Below are positions 9,577-19,608 of a DNA stretch of 64,000 bases, piece after piece. The position numbers and the translations under genes were made by a program. The DNA is from Deltaproteobacteria bacterium (GTDB lineage: Bacteria > Desulfobacterota > Desulfobacteria > Desulfobacterales > G020354645): NCBI GenBank assembly GCA_020354645.1, contig CP070652.1, positions 2,411,345 to 2,475,344 of the forward strand, read 5' to 3'. The notes beneath the pieces were generated by a model. It ran no database searches. It had not been told where the DNA came from and saw only the letters and a list, made by a program, of their open reading frames with translations. How positions within the stretch are numbered: the first letter of the stretch is position 1; each line of letters begins with the position of its first letter.

Positions 9577-12500
9577 ATGATAGTTACCTGTCCTCAATGT
9601 CAAAAAAAATATCACGTTGATCAGAGCCAGTTCCATGAGGCCATAAAGTATTTACGCTGCCAAGCCTGCGGAAGAACATTTCAATTGGCACCAACCCCAC
9701 CGGAAACACCCTCACCTGAATCAGGGTTGCTGGAATTGACATGTCCCGGATGTAAAAAGGTATACAAGATTGATAAAAATCTGGTTACACCGGAGATGTC
9801 CACAATCCCCTGTAAAACCTGCGGCCTCCTGGTACCTATAGAAGTGGATCTCAGTTCCGAGCCGGAAGAAAAACCCAGCGATGATCAAAAGGATGACGCC
9901 CAACCTGAAATTTTATCCTGGACAGCCGCATCCGGCAGGCGGCGCGAGATAGCGCAAAAGCGAAAAAAAACAATTATCTTCTGTGCGGCGGCCGGTATCT
10001 TTCTCCTGATCGTCACCGCGGCATATCTGGGGTTTAAGTTATTCTACAAAAAGGAAGCTTTGCCGCAGCAATCAGGCCAAATGCCGTCAAAAGACCTCGA
10101 AGTGCTGTCCAGTGCCGGCCTCCAACCATGGATTTACATGGATGTCGATCTTGCGTTGCTACAAAGGGTCATTGAGAATCAAGTTTCTGCAGAACAAAAG
10201 AATCTCGGGTACCGGATCGCAACTGCAATTTACGATTCTTTCAGTCCGGAGCGAGGTCATTTGTTTCTATACCCCGATCCTGAATATCAATTTCTTCCGG
10301 TGCTGCTGGTGCAAAGCAAAGAAAAGTCCGATCCGAAAGAATCACTTATTAAAAAGGGAATTTTAAACCAGTTCTTGGACCCCTCGACACAAGGAACTTA
10401 TCGGATCAAAAGGCAGGCAGCTGCTTCGGTGGCCGCTGGCGGCTTTCCTGTTGATATATATCGGGTCTGGTTTTTTGAAAAATCAGTAGTACTTGGGCCC
10501 AAGACCCTGAGCCCCTTATGGGCAATGGGAGAAAAAACGCTGTTATCTTCAGGGCTCGTGCGATTCGCGGATTTTGCCAGAAAATCCGGAAACCTGGCAG
10601 TGATTTCATTTCGAACCGCCGATATCCGCGATGGCTGGGAAAAGACTATAACGGAACCTCTGGTGCAAGACTCTGATCCACAGGTTGCCGTGATTGCCCG
10701 CATGGTTGGCAACGTCCTGTCCAAACTGACCAAACCGTTTAAGGAGATCAACTTTCTGGCAATCGGGTTTAAGTTTTCCGGAGAAAAAGAACGCATCCTG
10801 AGCTATATTCAAGAATTCCGTGATGGGGTCAAAGGTGCTCAAATCTACGAGCATCTTAAAAATGGATCCTGGGAGGACCCGGACACAGAAGGCCTTGTCT
10901 TGAATTTGGTGGAATTGCTCAATGATGAACGATTGGGTCGCAATATCAGTTTTGAGAAAAATCGATTGTCTATCGATTTAATCTGGTCTGAAGAAGATGA
11001 TGAAAGTGTGTTTCAGTCATTGGCGGATGCCACCGTGGGTTATATGCTCACGCAAAGCCTAAGCAGCGGGGAACCAACTGCAGGACCCATTGAACCCCAA
11101 TATGTACCCGCACCGCAACTGGTTTCGCCAGTCAATGTTTCAAAAATAAAAGGTACAATTCCAGAAGCCGTTAAAAACAGTCTGTTTCCGAGCCATTACT
11201 GGCGGTTAGGAGACAAACCCCGCATGAATCTGGAGCTTGATCCCATCGCTTTGCCCAATGACGCCATCGCTGAGCTTAGTTATGAAATTCTCTCGATCGG
11301 GGTTCCGGGTGGCAAGAATGTTTTGCGCAAAGAAGACAGCCCCCTCAACCGGGCAAGTGGGAGTTTTATAACTTTACCTGTTTTGAAAGGTACCCGCGGT
11401 GAAGACCTTGGAATTGCCCACATTCGCTTGCATATGACCTTGCCCGTAAAATTGAAGATATTCAAGTTCAGGTCAGATGCTGGAAAAGGAACGGTAAAAG
11501 AAGCAGATGGCATTTCGGTCAAGCTCGATCGACTTGAAAAAGATGTGGCCAGCGTCGCGTTTCGTGGCGGGAAAGGCTGCCATCTTTATGCCTTGGATAA
11601 AACCGGCCGGACACTGGCGAGCCTGGAATCCTTGGGATCACCATCACATACATTTTCCCGATTTCAAGGAATCATCGATACCCTTGAAGCGGTAGTCGTC
11701 AGTGAAGTATTGGAGCACTCTTTTGACATAAAAGTGGATCTGAACAATGGCAAAGAACTTGAGTTGCCCGAAAAGCCCGATCGTTCGGTTCCGGTACGTC
11801 ATGACCGCAAGGCGTTGCTTAGCTACGCCGATTTTAGCCGGCAGGACCTCAATGGGCTGGCGGTAAAGTGGAGCAAGGAGAAAACGTTGTCGCTGGATTT
11901 ACCCAAAAGCCCTTTTTATGGAGATGCGATATGGGAGACCCATTTTTTCGATGAAAACAAACCGGCGCTTCTCGCCTGGGATCCCATGGAAATGGGGGGA
12001 AAATTTGTAGTTTATTTCAGAAAGCCCCTGAAGAAGATACCTGATGCGGCCTTTGGCAGGGTTCGATTGGAACTGTCAACCGGGATTCAGCGCGTTACGT
12101 TTTCAAAAAAAAGCGGAAACGGTCGGACGGTAAAACGCCTGCCTTCTGGGCAAAAGGTTGCGGTAACTTTTGATAAAAACCAAATTACCTATAGCGCCGG
12201 TAAAAGCAAAATTCTCCAATTCGCCGCATATGATTCCACCGGCAAGCAGCTGAAAATAGGAAAGTATACAAGCAGTAGCAAAGCCGGTATAATTCGCCGC
12301 TTCTGGGGCCAGCCCACAACGGTTGTTTTAGATATCGCCACCCAAAAAATCGTGAAAACAATCCCTTTTGATTTGCAATATGCGTCGGTAGATCGTGCCA
12401 GCTATCAGGATTACAAAAAGAAAATCGATCGCCAGAGAGAAATCGTCAGTGTTCTTAAGGCCATCGATCATTCCAGAAAAAAATATCACCAAGTGTACGG

Positions 12501-12918
12501 GGAGACGCTGGCCGGTCTTTTTTATATCCACCATAAAAATCAACAACCCTTGATGCTTATCGACAAGGCTGTTGCCCACTCTGATCCAGCAGGCAGGGCG
12601 CGGTATGGTTACACCCTTAAGCCTTACAAAGGCTATCGGTTTTCTTATTTAACCGGAACGGAAGAAAACGGCATCAAAACGGATTATCAACGACAAGCGC
12701 AAGAAAAAACTTTTACCTGGCAAAAAGGATCTTTTAAGATAAATCCCTATTATCAGCAACCGGACATCGCAGCCATTCCGGTTGACAGCACCCAACCGGC
12801 CTTTGTTCTATTTTGGGGCGAAATATTCATGAAATATCTGGAAGGTTCGAACCTGAAATATATACCGCGAAATATCCATACGAGCGAATGGGCCAAAGCT
12901 CGTTTCGTGAACGGCTGA
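9577..12918 (+). CDS. large zinc-ribbon, membrane-anchored protein of unknown function
   Basis: From the ATG at 9577 the product is 1113 residues. It begins with two MJ0042-type zinc ribbons: MIVTCPQCQKKY with a second CxxC (RCQACG), then TCPGCKKVYK with PCKTCG. A charged linker leads to one membrane helix at about residues 131-155 (FCAAAGIFLLIVTAAYLGF). The remaining roughly 950 residues should be periplasmic and are rich in beta strands, with no catalytic motif I can name. The last third has an ordinary charged C-terminus. The TTG at 9541 is in frame but falls in a repeat. Zinc ribbons in the cytosol joined to a huge exported part suggest a structural or sensory envelope protein; this is inference. 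Confidence 0.7.
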   Translation: MIVTCPQCQKKYHVDQSQFHEAIKYLRCQACGRTFQLAPTPPETPSPESGLLELTCPGCKKVYKIDKNLVTPEMSTIPCKTCGLLVPIEVDLSSEPEEKPSDDQKDDAQPEILSWTAASGRRREIAQKRKKTIIFCAAAGIFLLIVTAAYLGFKLFYKKEALPQQSGQMPSKDLEVLSSAGLQPWIYMDVDLALLQRVIENQVSAEQKNLGYRIATAIYDSFSPERGHLFLYPDPEYQFLPVLLVQSKEKSDPKESLIKKGILNQFLDPSTQGTYRIKRQAAASVAAGGFPVDIYRVWFFEKSVVLGPKTLSPLWAMGEKTLLSSGLVRFADFARKSGNLAVISFRTADIRDGWEKTITEPLVQDSDPQVAVIARMVGNVLSKLTKPFKEINFLAIGFKFSGEKERILSYIQEFRDGVKGAQIYEHLKNGSWEDPDTEGLVLNLVELLNDERLGRNISFEKNRLSIDLIWSEEDDESVFQSLADATVGYMLTQSLSSGEPTAGPIEPQYVPAPQLVSPVNVSKIKGTIPEAVKNSLFPSHYWRLGDKPRMNLELDPIALPNDAIAELSYEILSIGVPGGKNVLRKEDSPLNRASGSFITLPVLKGTRGEDLGIAHIRLHMTLPVKLKIFKFRSDAGKGTVKEADGISVKLDRLEKDVASVAFRGGKGCHLYALDKTGRTLASLESLGSPSHTFSRFQGIIDTLEAVVVSEVLEHSFDIKVDLNNGKELELPEKPDRSVPVRHDRKALLSYADFSRQDLNGLAVKWSKEKTLSLDLPKSPFYGDAIWETHFFDENKPALLAWDPMEMGGKFVVYFRKPLKKIPDAAFGRVRLELSTGIQRVTFSKKSGNGRTVKRLPSGQKVAVTFDKNQITYSAGKSKILQFAAYDSTGKQLKIGKYTSSSKAGIIRRFWGQPTTVVLDIATQKIVKTIPFDLQYASVDRASYQDYKKKIDRQREIVSVLKAIDHSRKKYHQVYGETLAGLFYIHHKNQQPLMLIDKAVAHSDPAGRARYGYTLKPYKGYRFSYLTGTEENGIKTDYQRQAQEKTFTWQKGSFKINPYYQQPDIAAIPVDSTQPAFVLFWGEIFMKYLEGSNLKYIPRNIHTSEWAKARFVNG

Positions 12919-13113
12919 TGTCGATTTGCACCTTCCTTGTTTAGAACCGTTTTCAAGCCCAACACCTGCTGCAACGGAGATAGAAACGCAGCATTCGAGC
13001 ATTATGGACAGCACGTCAACAATTATCATTAGAAAAGAAGTCCCGCATTGGTGAGTGGGCAGATTGAATTTTGAAATCAGACCTAATCACTTCATTACCC
13101 GAAGAGGGGGCGT

Positions 13114-13470
13114 ATGGCGAAAGGTGAGCCCAAAAACCGTTCTGGTGAAAGAAGGTCAGAGCCACGAACATTAACGGAAGGCTTATATAGCGTCGAAATA
13201 AATTTAGGAGGTTCCATACCTATTTATCAATTCAAATTAAGGGATATATCTGCAAATGGGGCATGTATCCTTGTTAAAAATGATTCTTCCATATTAAATT
13301 ACCTGAAAGTCGGCCAGGTGCTGAATATGAAATACTATTCAACGGATAGATCCAATCCCACCGAATTTTTAGCATCGGAAATACGGCATATTACCAAAGC
13401 TGAACCTGGGAGGTTCGAAGGACATTATTTGGTTGGTGTATTGGTGCTGGAAAGACAGCGCTCTTCTTAG
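13114..13470 (+). CDS. PilZ domain protein (c-di-GMP effector)
   Basis: A 118-residue single PilZ domain. The c-di-GMP signature is present: RxxxR (Arg14-Arg18 in RRSEPR) and DxSxxG (DISANG, 44-49). No other domain is attached, so it would act as a small cytosolic effector binding c-di-GMP and altering a partner protein. GAGGGGG precedes the ATG at 13114. The next gene starts 14 bases after its stop and is probably co-transcribed. Confidence 0.85.
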   Translation: MAKGEPKNRSGERRSEPRTLTEGLYSVEINLGGSIPIYQFKLRDISANGACILVKNDSSILNYLKVGQVLNMKYYSTDRSNPTEFLASEIRHITKAEPGRFEGHYLVGVLVLERQRSS

Positions 13471-13484
13471 ATCATATTAATAGG

Positions 13485-13946
13485 ATGCCAAAAAAAATTA
13501 AAGAAATTGTCATCTTAAAAGAACAAGCGGTCTTCTGGCTCGACCGAAACGGTCGCTGGCATAACCAATTCGGTGAATTTCAGCATAAAAAGATAATAGA
13601 TTTCTTCCATTCCTCAATAAGGAAAGACAAAGATGGCTACTTTGTTACGCAGACGCGGGAAAATCTGAGGGAAAAAGTCTATTTTCACTGTGAGGACGGT
13701 GCTCTGTTCGTTTTTGATGTTGTAAAGGATCAAGATATTTTCCTTACCCTGAACACCGGGAAAAAAATAAAGCTGAAGCCGAAAAAACTTTGGATTGAAG
13801 ATGACAGTTTATACATGCAGGAAAGCGGTGAGCAGGTTAAGTTCACGGAGCGGAGCCTGATGAAAATATCTGATCTTATCGAATTTGATGGCGATCACTA
13901 TTTCATTCGGTTAAGGAACAGAAAATATAAAATACATCAATTATAG
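13485..13946 (+). CDS. DUF1285-like protein
   Basis: A 153-residue soluble protein. The segment AVFWLDRNGRWHNQFGEFQHKKIIDFFHSS (shown here in parts: FWLDRNGRWH, then KIIDFF) and DGYFVTQTRE resemble the DUF1285 pattern of a GrW stretch followed by a DGY strand. Function of that family is unknown. It follows the PilZ gene by 14 bases and likely shares its transcript. It ends just before the convergent rubrerythrin-like gene. Confidence 0.55.
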   Translation: MPKKIKEIVILKEQAVFWLDRNGRWHNQFGEFQHKKIIDFFHSSIRKDKDGYFVTQTRENLREKVYFHCEDGALFVFDVVKDQDIFLTLNTGKKIKLKPKKLWIEDDSLYMQESGEQVKFTERSLMKISDLIEFDGDHYFIRLRNRKYKIHQL

Positions 13947-13983
13947 ATTACATATTATCTTTTGTTTCAACTAATCCCGACTT

Positions 13984-14469
13984 TTAGGAATTGTCCGGGG
14001 TTGCTTCGACTTCCTTTTCCAAGAATTCTTTCAACCGCTCAATATGACGGTTCTCCTCAGCAATGATTTCCTTTAATTGCCGCAGAGTTTCTTCATTCTC
14101 GATAAACGACTCAAGCATCTCATAAAAAAGCACGGTGTCTTTTTCAAATTCAATAAAGATGGCGATCAAATCATTGATTCGGTAAACCTGAGAGAAATCT
14201 GTGTCTTGCAAAGAGAAACTTTGTTCACCCAGCAAGTCTTTGAATAACTTGCGGCTCATCTCTTCGCCAATGGGGTTTTGGGGCCTTGCTGCAAGCTTTT
14301 TTTTCAATTCAGAAAACCACTCAGCATGCTGAACCTCTTCATCTGCCATCCATTTCAATAACGACACAAGCTGCGGTTCTGAAATTTGCCTGATGGCGTT
14401 GCGATAAACCGCTTCACCGTTTCTTTCCAATCGGATGGCCATATCCAATATTTCGTTTATTGAAAACAT
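13984..14469 (-). CDS. ferritin-like / rubrerythrin-family diiron protein
   Basis: A 161-residue four-helix protein with two ExxH-type pairs: RLERNGEAVYRN with DEEVQHAEWF in the first half, and FEKDTVLFYEML with AEENRHIERL in the second. This matches the rubrerythrin/COG1633 diiron domain, which lacks the C-terminal rubredoxin here. A role in peroxide or iron handling is likely from the family, not shown by the sequence. It is convergent with the DUF1285-like gene and divergent from nothing; the coiled-coil gene upstream is on the same strand. Confidence 0.78.
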   Translation of the reverse strand: MFSINEILDMAIRLERNGEAVYRNAIRQISEPQLVSLLKWMADEEVQHAEWFSELKKKLAARPQNPIGEEMSRKLFKDLLGEQSFSLQDTDFSQVYRINDLIAIFIEFEKDTVLFYEMLESFIENEETLRQLKEIIAEENRHIERLKEFLEKEVEATPDNS

Positions 14470-14560
14470 GGGATCTCAGTTTTTCTGTTAACAATTAATT
14501 ATATACGGTTCGTCGTTGCATTCAGACTATCCTTGCGGGCTCATAAAAGTTTTTAACTCA

Positions 14561-14878
14561 TCACTCGATACCGCCATTTCTGCTTTTTGTTTGGTTTGCC
14601 ATTCTGCGCGCCAATATTTTTGAGTGTTCTTCCAACCTCGCTTTCGTTTCTTCCAGTTCTCCAATGGTTTGCTTCAATCGGTATTCCCGAGCCTCAACTT
14701 TGACCAGCATCATACCAAAGGATTCTGCCAATTCACAGAGGATACTTGGATATCTGCCCTTCTTTGCGAGTTCAAATAACTTCTCAGCGTCTGATTTGTC
14801 GTATTTTCCTGATGCGATCTTCTTACAGGAGGCGTTAAGCATTTCAAACAAATCCAAATAATAGCGTTCAAAGTCCAT
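14561..14878 (-). CDS. small helical protein, coiled-coil C-terminus
   Basis: A 105-residue protein I do not recognise. The first half is helical (FERYYLDLFEMLNASCKKI) and the second half is a heptad-rich charged coil (EYRLKQTIGELEETKARLEE). Such short proteins often accompany histidine kinases, and the signalling operon lies 110 bases further right but upstream in transcription. It may belong to the end of that operon. Start ATG at 14878 follows AAGGTAGCACC. Confidence 0.5.
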   Translation of the reverse strand: MDFERYYLDLFEMLNASCKKIASGKYDKSDAEKLFELAKKGRYPSILCELAESFGMMLVKVEAREYRLKQTIGELEETKARLEEHSKILARRMANQTKSRNGGIE

Positions 14879-14990
14879 TGGTGCTACCTTTCGTTATATA
14901 AACAGTGGATTTTAATATAGAAAATTTTTGAGGGATAATTCTTGTTGCCCATCGTGTGCCGAAGGTCAACATTAACAAGCTTTGCAACGT

Positions 14991-16982
14991 CTAATTTGTC
15001 TTAGGTGGCTGCGGCTGCGGACATTCGTTTTCCAGGACTTTGCGGATCATCATGGAAAGCTGCTCTATTTTAAACGGTTTCTGGATAAATGCATTGCATC
15101 CACTGTCCAAAATTTCTTTGGCCTGCCCTTCCACCGTGTACCCGCTTGCCAACAGAACCTTAACATCAGGGTTGATCTGTTTCAGGAGGTCGTAAGTATC
15201 TTTGCCGCTAAGGCCCGGCATGATCATGTCCAACACAACCACATCTATTGCCTTCGCCTTTTTTTTGTAAATTTCAACAGCCTTGGCGCCACTGTCTGCA
15301 GTAATAACGGAATATCCCAAAAGTTTCAAATTTTCCGTACAGATATTTCGTATCTTTGCCTCATCATCGACCACTAAAACGGTCTCCTGGCCGGCCATTC
15401 GTTTCAAGGAAGGTTTCTCCGCTCTTGAAATTGCTTTGTCTGAGGCCGGGATGTATACGCAGAAAGTTGATCCTTTCCCGAGTTCGCTAAAAGCTTCAAT
15501 ATGACCACCATGATTTCTGATGATACCGTAGGTGGAGTATAGTCCGAGTCCGCTGCCTTTTCCGACCCCTTTCGTAGTAAAAAAGGGATCAAAAATACGC
15601 TGGAGGGTTTTTTCGTCCATACCGACACCACTGTCGGAAACCGACATTTTTACATACCGCCCCGGTCTTAGCTGATCGGAGCGTGTCAGCACGTCACTTT
15701 CTCCCAGGTAGGTATTTTCCGTCCGGATTATAAGCCTGCCGCCTTTGGGCATTGCATGGCCGGCATTGACATAAAGGTTCAAAAGCACCTGCTCTATTTG
15801 CACCGGATCCACTTCCGCCGGCCAGATATTGGGCTCAAGTTCTTCGAAAATCTTGATCTCCTTTCGGGTTCTGCCGAACATGTCATTCTGCTTTTTTATC
15901 AAATAGTTCATATTGGTCGGCAAAATTTCGAAAGTTCCCCCCTTCACAAAAGCGAGTAGTTGCCGGGTAAGCCCGGCGCCGTCCTGGACGCACTGTTCCA
16001 ATGTTTTTATCCGTTCGTAAAATGGATTATCCGGCCCCATTTTGATAAGCAGCAGGGAGACAATTCCCTGGATTCCCATCAAAAGGTTGTTAAAATCATG
16101 GGCAATCCCACCGGCCAGGTTACCGATGGCTTCCGCCTTTTTTGCCTGGAGAAGCTGGGTTTCAAGAATTTTTCTGTAAGTGATATCCCGGGCCACACCA
16201 TAGGTCCCGAGAAGTTTTTTGGGTGCGCCGGGCATTTCCCGGTGATACATTCCGGTGGCATTCAGTTCGATAATAGAATATCCGTTGCCGTTTAGTTCTC
16301 CGTTTTTCTTTGCTGGACCGGATTTCAAGCGTAATTCATAGCCGGCGGTGGCCCGCTCTCCAGTTCGTCTCTCGTTTAACCGCCACTGGGCTTTTGGAAT
16401 GTCTTCCTCATTTAATAGCGTATGGTAGTGCTTACCGACCAGGTCCTTGGCACTGTATCCGAAGAGTTTTTCAGCTGCTACATTTACGAATGTAAATTTT
16501 CCTGTATTATCGAGGGTATAAATCATATCCGGGGAATTCTGTACCATAAAACGATAGCGCCGCTCCGACATTCGAAGGCGGTTTTGTATAGATCGATTTT
16601 CCTCCAGGAGCTTTTTCTGTCGGAGCGCATTTTTGATGGTTTTTTCCAGATCTTCCGGTTCAAAAGGCTTCTTTAGGTAATCGTAAGCTCCTTTTTTCAG
16701 CGCTTTCACAGCTGAATCGATCGAAGCATCCCCCGTCATCATAACCACGGGAGCATCCGGTGAACGGGAAAATATACGCTCCATGAGGTAAAATCCATCC
16801 AGGTCCGGGATACAGACATCTAGCAGGAAAAGGTCGAAATTTTTTATTGCAATTTCATCCAGGGCATCTTTTCCGGAGGTGGCGATCGCCACATTGAAGC
16901 CGCGATGCTCCAGAAGATATTTCAAACTTTCACACATTCTTTTTTCATCGTCGACGATGAAAACCTCAGGACGTTCTTTCAT
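14991..16982 (-). CDS. hybrid histidine kinase REC-PAS-HisKA-HATPase-REC
   Basis: A 663-residue cytosolic sensor kinase. Order: receiver (VDDE at 10-13, phospho-acceptor Asp55, Lys at KKPFEP), PAS (about 140-265), HisKA with GGIAHDFNN (His295), HATPase with N-box NLYVNAGHAM and glycine boxes GVGM and GSGLGL, and a second receiver (VVDDE 538, Asp585, KPF). No membrane segment, so its signal arrives through the N-terminal receiver or the PAS domain. It starts 19 bases after the HDOD kinase stop on the same strand; the two probably form one phosphorelay. Confidence 0.88.
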   Translation of the reverse strand: MKERPEVFIVDDEKRMCESLKYLLEHRGFNVAIATSGKDALDEIAIKNFDLFLLDVCIPDLDGFYLMERIFSRSPDAPVVMMTGDASIDSAVKALKKGAYDYLKKPFEPEDLEKTIKNALRQKKLLEENRSIQNRLRMSERRYRFMVQNSPDMIYTLDNTGKFTFVNVAAEKLFGYSAKDLVGKHYHTLLNEEDIPKAQWRLNERRTGERATAGYELRLKSGPAKKNGELNGNGYSIIELNATGMYHREMPGAPKKLLGTYGVARDITYRKILETQLLQAKKAEAIGNLAGGIAHDFNNLLMGIQGIVSLLLIKMGPDNPFYERIKTLEQCVQDGAGLTRQLLAFVKGGTFEILPTNMNYLIKKQNDMFGRTRKEIKIFEELEPNIWPAEVDPVQIEQVLLNLYVNAGHAMPKGGRLIIRTENTYLGESDVLTRSDQLRPGRYVKMSVSDSGVGMDEKTLQRIFDPFFTTKGVGKGSGLGLYSTYGIIRNHGGHIEAFSELGKGSTFCVYIPASDKAISRAEKPSLKRMAGQETVLVVDDEAKIRNICTENLKLLGYSVITADSGAKAVEIYKKKAKAIDVVVLDMIMPGLSGKDTYDLLKQINPDVKVLLASGYTVEGQAKEILDSGCNAFIQKPFKIEQLSMMIRKVLENECPQPQPPKTN

Positions 16983-17001
16983 CTGTCCCTCCTACGCGCT
17001 A

Positions 17002-19197
17002 TCATGCGTCATAATCTGACACCGGTAATGAGATCCTTAAAATTGTGCCTTCACCTTTACGGCTTTTGCAGGTAATCCTTCCATTATATCTTGTTATGAT
17101 ATCTTTGCTGATGGACAGACCCAGACCAAAATTTTCGGGGCCTTTGGTGCTGGTGCCCGGCTCGAAGAGTTTATCCATGATACGATCCGGTATGCCCGGG
17201 CCGTCATCGCGAACCGTAACGACGATGTTATCTGCTGTTTTATGGTTAATATGTTGTTCGTAAACCGTTTCAACAAAAACATTGCCGCCTTTGGGCATAG
17301 CTTCTACCGAATTTTTCAGCAGATTGATAAATACCTGTATCAAACTGTTTCTGTTGCCCGGAAACAGGGGCAGGGAAGGATCTAATGCCAGATGCAGGTT
17401 GATGTTAAATGGTTCGAGTTCCGATTTTCTAAACATCGTGGAGAGGTTGCGAATAACATCGTTAATGTCAACATGTTCATTATCCCCGTCCTTTTTTTGA
17501 CCGGGTTTTGAAAGTTGCCCGATGATTCGGGAGACTCTTTCAATTTCTTCACCGATGACCGCAATATCGTTTGTCGCCGAGGAATCTTCACCAAACCTTG
17601 TGCCCAGAATTTTTAAATAATTTTTGATAATTCCCAGCGGGTTTTTTACCTCGTGGATAATCTTTCGCAGAGACTCGGTTTCAATGTTATTGATTGATTT
17701 GTCAGGTAAAAATCTCTGGCTGCCCTCGAGAAAACGCTCATCTATAAACAAAGCCGCATGATCTGCAAATTTTTTAAGTAATTCCAGTTGCTCCGAGAGC
17801 AGCGGAAACTGAGATTCATCTATGCCTGCAACAATAACGCCGATTTGTTTTTGTCGACACGTCAGCGGGATACAAAGCATTCCTTCTGTGCCCAAAAGAC
17901 GAATCAGTTGTTCGTCCGCAATGGTTAATAGTTGGTCGCTAAGATATCCGAAAGAGTCAACGATTTCACGATTCAGCAAAGCCAAGGCCGGAAAGCTCCC
18001 ATTATTTCCCACCGATAATTCAATCCCCTCAACGATATCATCCCACCCGATTTCGGCTGTTGAGCTTCCTAAGAGAACATTATGTGACGGATCGTAATAG
18101 AAGAAGAAGGCACATTTGATTTCGAAGTGGATTTGGAGTATAAAAAGCAGCTCTTTTTGAATCGCATCCTTGCTGGTGGCTGATATCAGGTTGCCGGTGG
18201 CTCCATGAATCAGAGACATCTCCCTGACTTCGAGCGACATTTCCTTGCCCGGGAACTCGCCATTGGACAATTCGATCCCAGGAGTTCCGGCAAGCGCTGC
18301 CGGGGTTAAACCCAGAGAGTGAATAATTTCATCGGTTTCACTTTTTGTTTCTTTTGTGATGTGCTTAATTTGAGAATGATTCAGGTCTAGCTCTATATTA
18401 TCTATAAAAGTCAAATCGTCAGAAGATTCTGATTCTCGGCCGCAGATGGTGTTTGCGGCATAAATGATTTTGACCAAAGGCAAGGCCTTGGCAATTTCTT
18501 TAGCCGGCCAATGGTGATAGAGAATCGCATCCGCCACAAAGGATCGCGTGCCCAACGAACTGATTAAACTCCAGCCCACCTCGCAATGGGTAGCCCCAAT
18601 TTTCTTTTTCTCGGTGATCAGCACCTCATCAGTAATGCGGGCGCCTTCCATTATGGGACCATAGTCTCTGCTGAAGTTTGCCCACAGAACCAGTTTGCCG
18701 ATATCGTGAAGCAAGCCTGCCAGATAGGCATCCTCCGGGTAATCATACCGGATCTCTTCGGCCAATTTCCGGGCCATAATTGCGCAACCCAGTGAATGCA
18801 GCCAGAATTGATTAAAATTAAATGATGGGTTTCTGAACAGAGGGTTTGTCGCCATTGTCAACGATGTGGTTACCGCTATATTTTTGAGAGTGTTTGGACC
18901 CAGAGCCGAAACTGCCTGCTCAAGCATCGCTGTATTGACCAGCCGTAATAGCCTGAGGCTGATTGAGGGATCGAGAGATGTTATCCTGGCGATATCTTTT
19001 TCGCTGTGGGGTGGATCCTTACAGACCTTAACGAGCTTGAAGAGAACCTGTGGAAAACTGGGAAGCGGGATTGCGGTGTTAATTCTTTTGATTATTTTGG
19101 GTGGCTTTTTCAAAATAAAATCGATTTTTAACCAATGATTTCCATAATTGCCGTCGGCGAACCTCTCAAAAAGTTCCCAGGAATAACCTGTGGACAT
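17002..19197 (-). CDS. HDOD-GAF-histidine kinase
   Basis: A 731-residue fusion. Residues about 40-250 form an HDOD domain (IPLPSFPQVLFKL start; PSISLRLLRLVN). It keeps an HD pair, His164-Asp165 in GLLHDIGK, with His134 before it. A GAF-like domain follows (about 345-490), then HisKA with His515 (IIHEVKNPLG) and HATPase with NSVEAMPKGG and GFGLGLSI glycine boxes. No receiver and no membrane helix. Being first in the operon with the REC-PAS-HK-REC gene, it may phosphorylate that protein's N-terminal receiver. The 410-base gap upstream (19198-19608) is AT-rich; I see no gene in it. Confidence 0.85.
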   Translation of the reverse strand: MSTGYSWELFERFADGNYGNHWLKIDFILKKPPKIIKRINTAIPLPSFPQVLFKLVKVCKDPPHSEKDIARITSLDPSISLRLLRLVNTAMLEQAVSALGPNTLKNIAVTTSLTMATNPLFRNPSFNFNQFWLHSLGCAIMARKLAEEIRYDYPEDAYLAGLLHDIGKLVLWANFSRDYGPIMEGARITDEVLITEKKKIGATHCEVGWSLISSLGTRSFVADAILYHHWPAKEIAKALPLVKIIYAANTICGRESESSDDLTFIDNIELDLNHSQIKHITKETKSETDEIIHSLGLTPAALAGTPGIELSNGEFPGKEMSLEVREMSLIHGATGNLISATSKDAIQKELLFILQIHFEIKCAFFFYYDPSHNVLLGSSTAEIGWDDIVEGIELSVGNNGSFPALALLNREIVDSFGYLSDQLLTIADEQLIRLLGTEGMLCIPLTCRQKQIGVIVAGIDESQFPLLSEQLELLKKFADHAALFIDERFLEGSQRFLPDKSINNIETESLRKIIHEVKNPLGIIKNYLKILGTRFGEDSSATNDIAVIGEEIERVSRIIGQLSKPGQKKDGDNEHVDINDVIRNLSTMFRKSELEPFNINLHLALDPSLPLFPGNRNSLIQVFINLLKNSVEAMPKGGNVFVETVYEQHINHKTADNIVVTVRDDGPGIPDRIMDKLFEPGTSTKGPENFGLGLSISKDIITRYNGRITCKSRKGEGTILRISLPVSDYDA

Positions 19198-19608
19198 AAA
19201 AATGGCATAATAACATTCCCTCTAATACAATACATCTTGTATGTCAAAGAAAAAATTATACATTATATAGTGGTTTAATAAAAAAAAATGAATGGATGTC
19301 TGGGATTTTACGGGGACGATGGGAGGTTATCGAGGGATTATATATGGATGACCGTTTACAATAATAGTAATTCAGAACAATTCCAATATAATAGTACCGC
19401 AAGGGTGTAAAAAGAGTTGCCACTTAATTCCAGGCTTCTTTGAGCGGTCACTAAAACGGTTTTTACCAAAAAATTGTGAGGGTTTGTAAAAATTAATAAA
19501 GGGTGTGCAAAGTTATAAGTTTTCTTCAGTTTTGAGATATGGTATGGCAAGCGGGAACATCGTGTTTGCGAGGTATTTATTCTTATAGGTAATTTAAAGG
19601 AGGCATCG

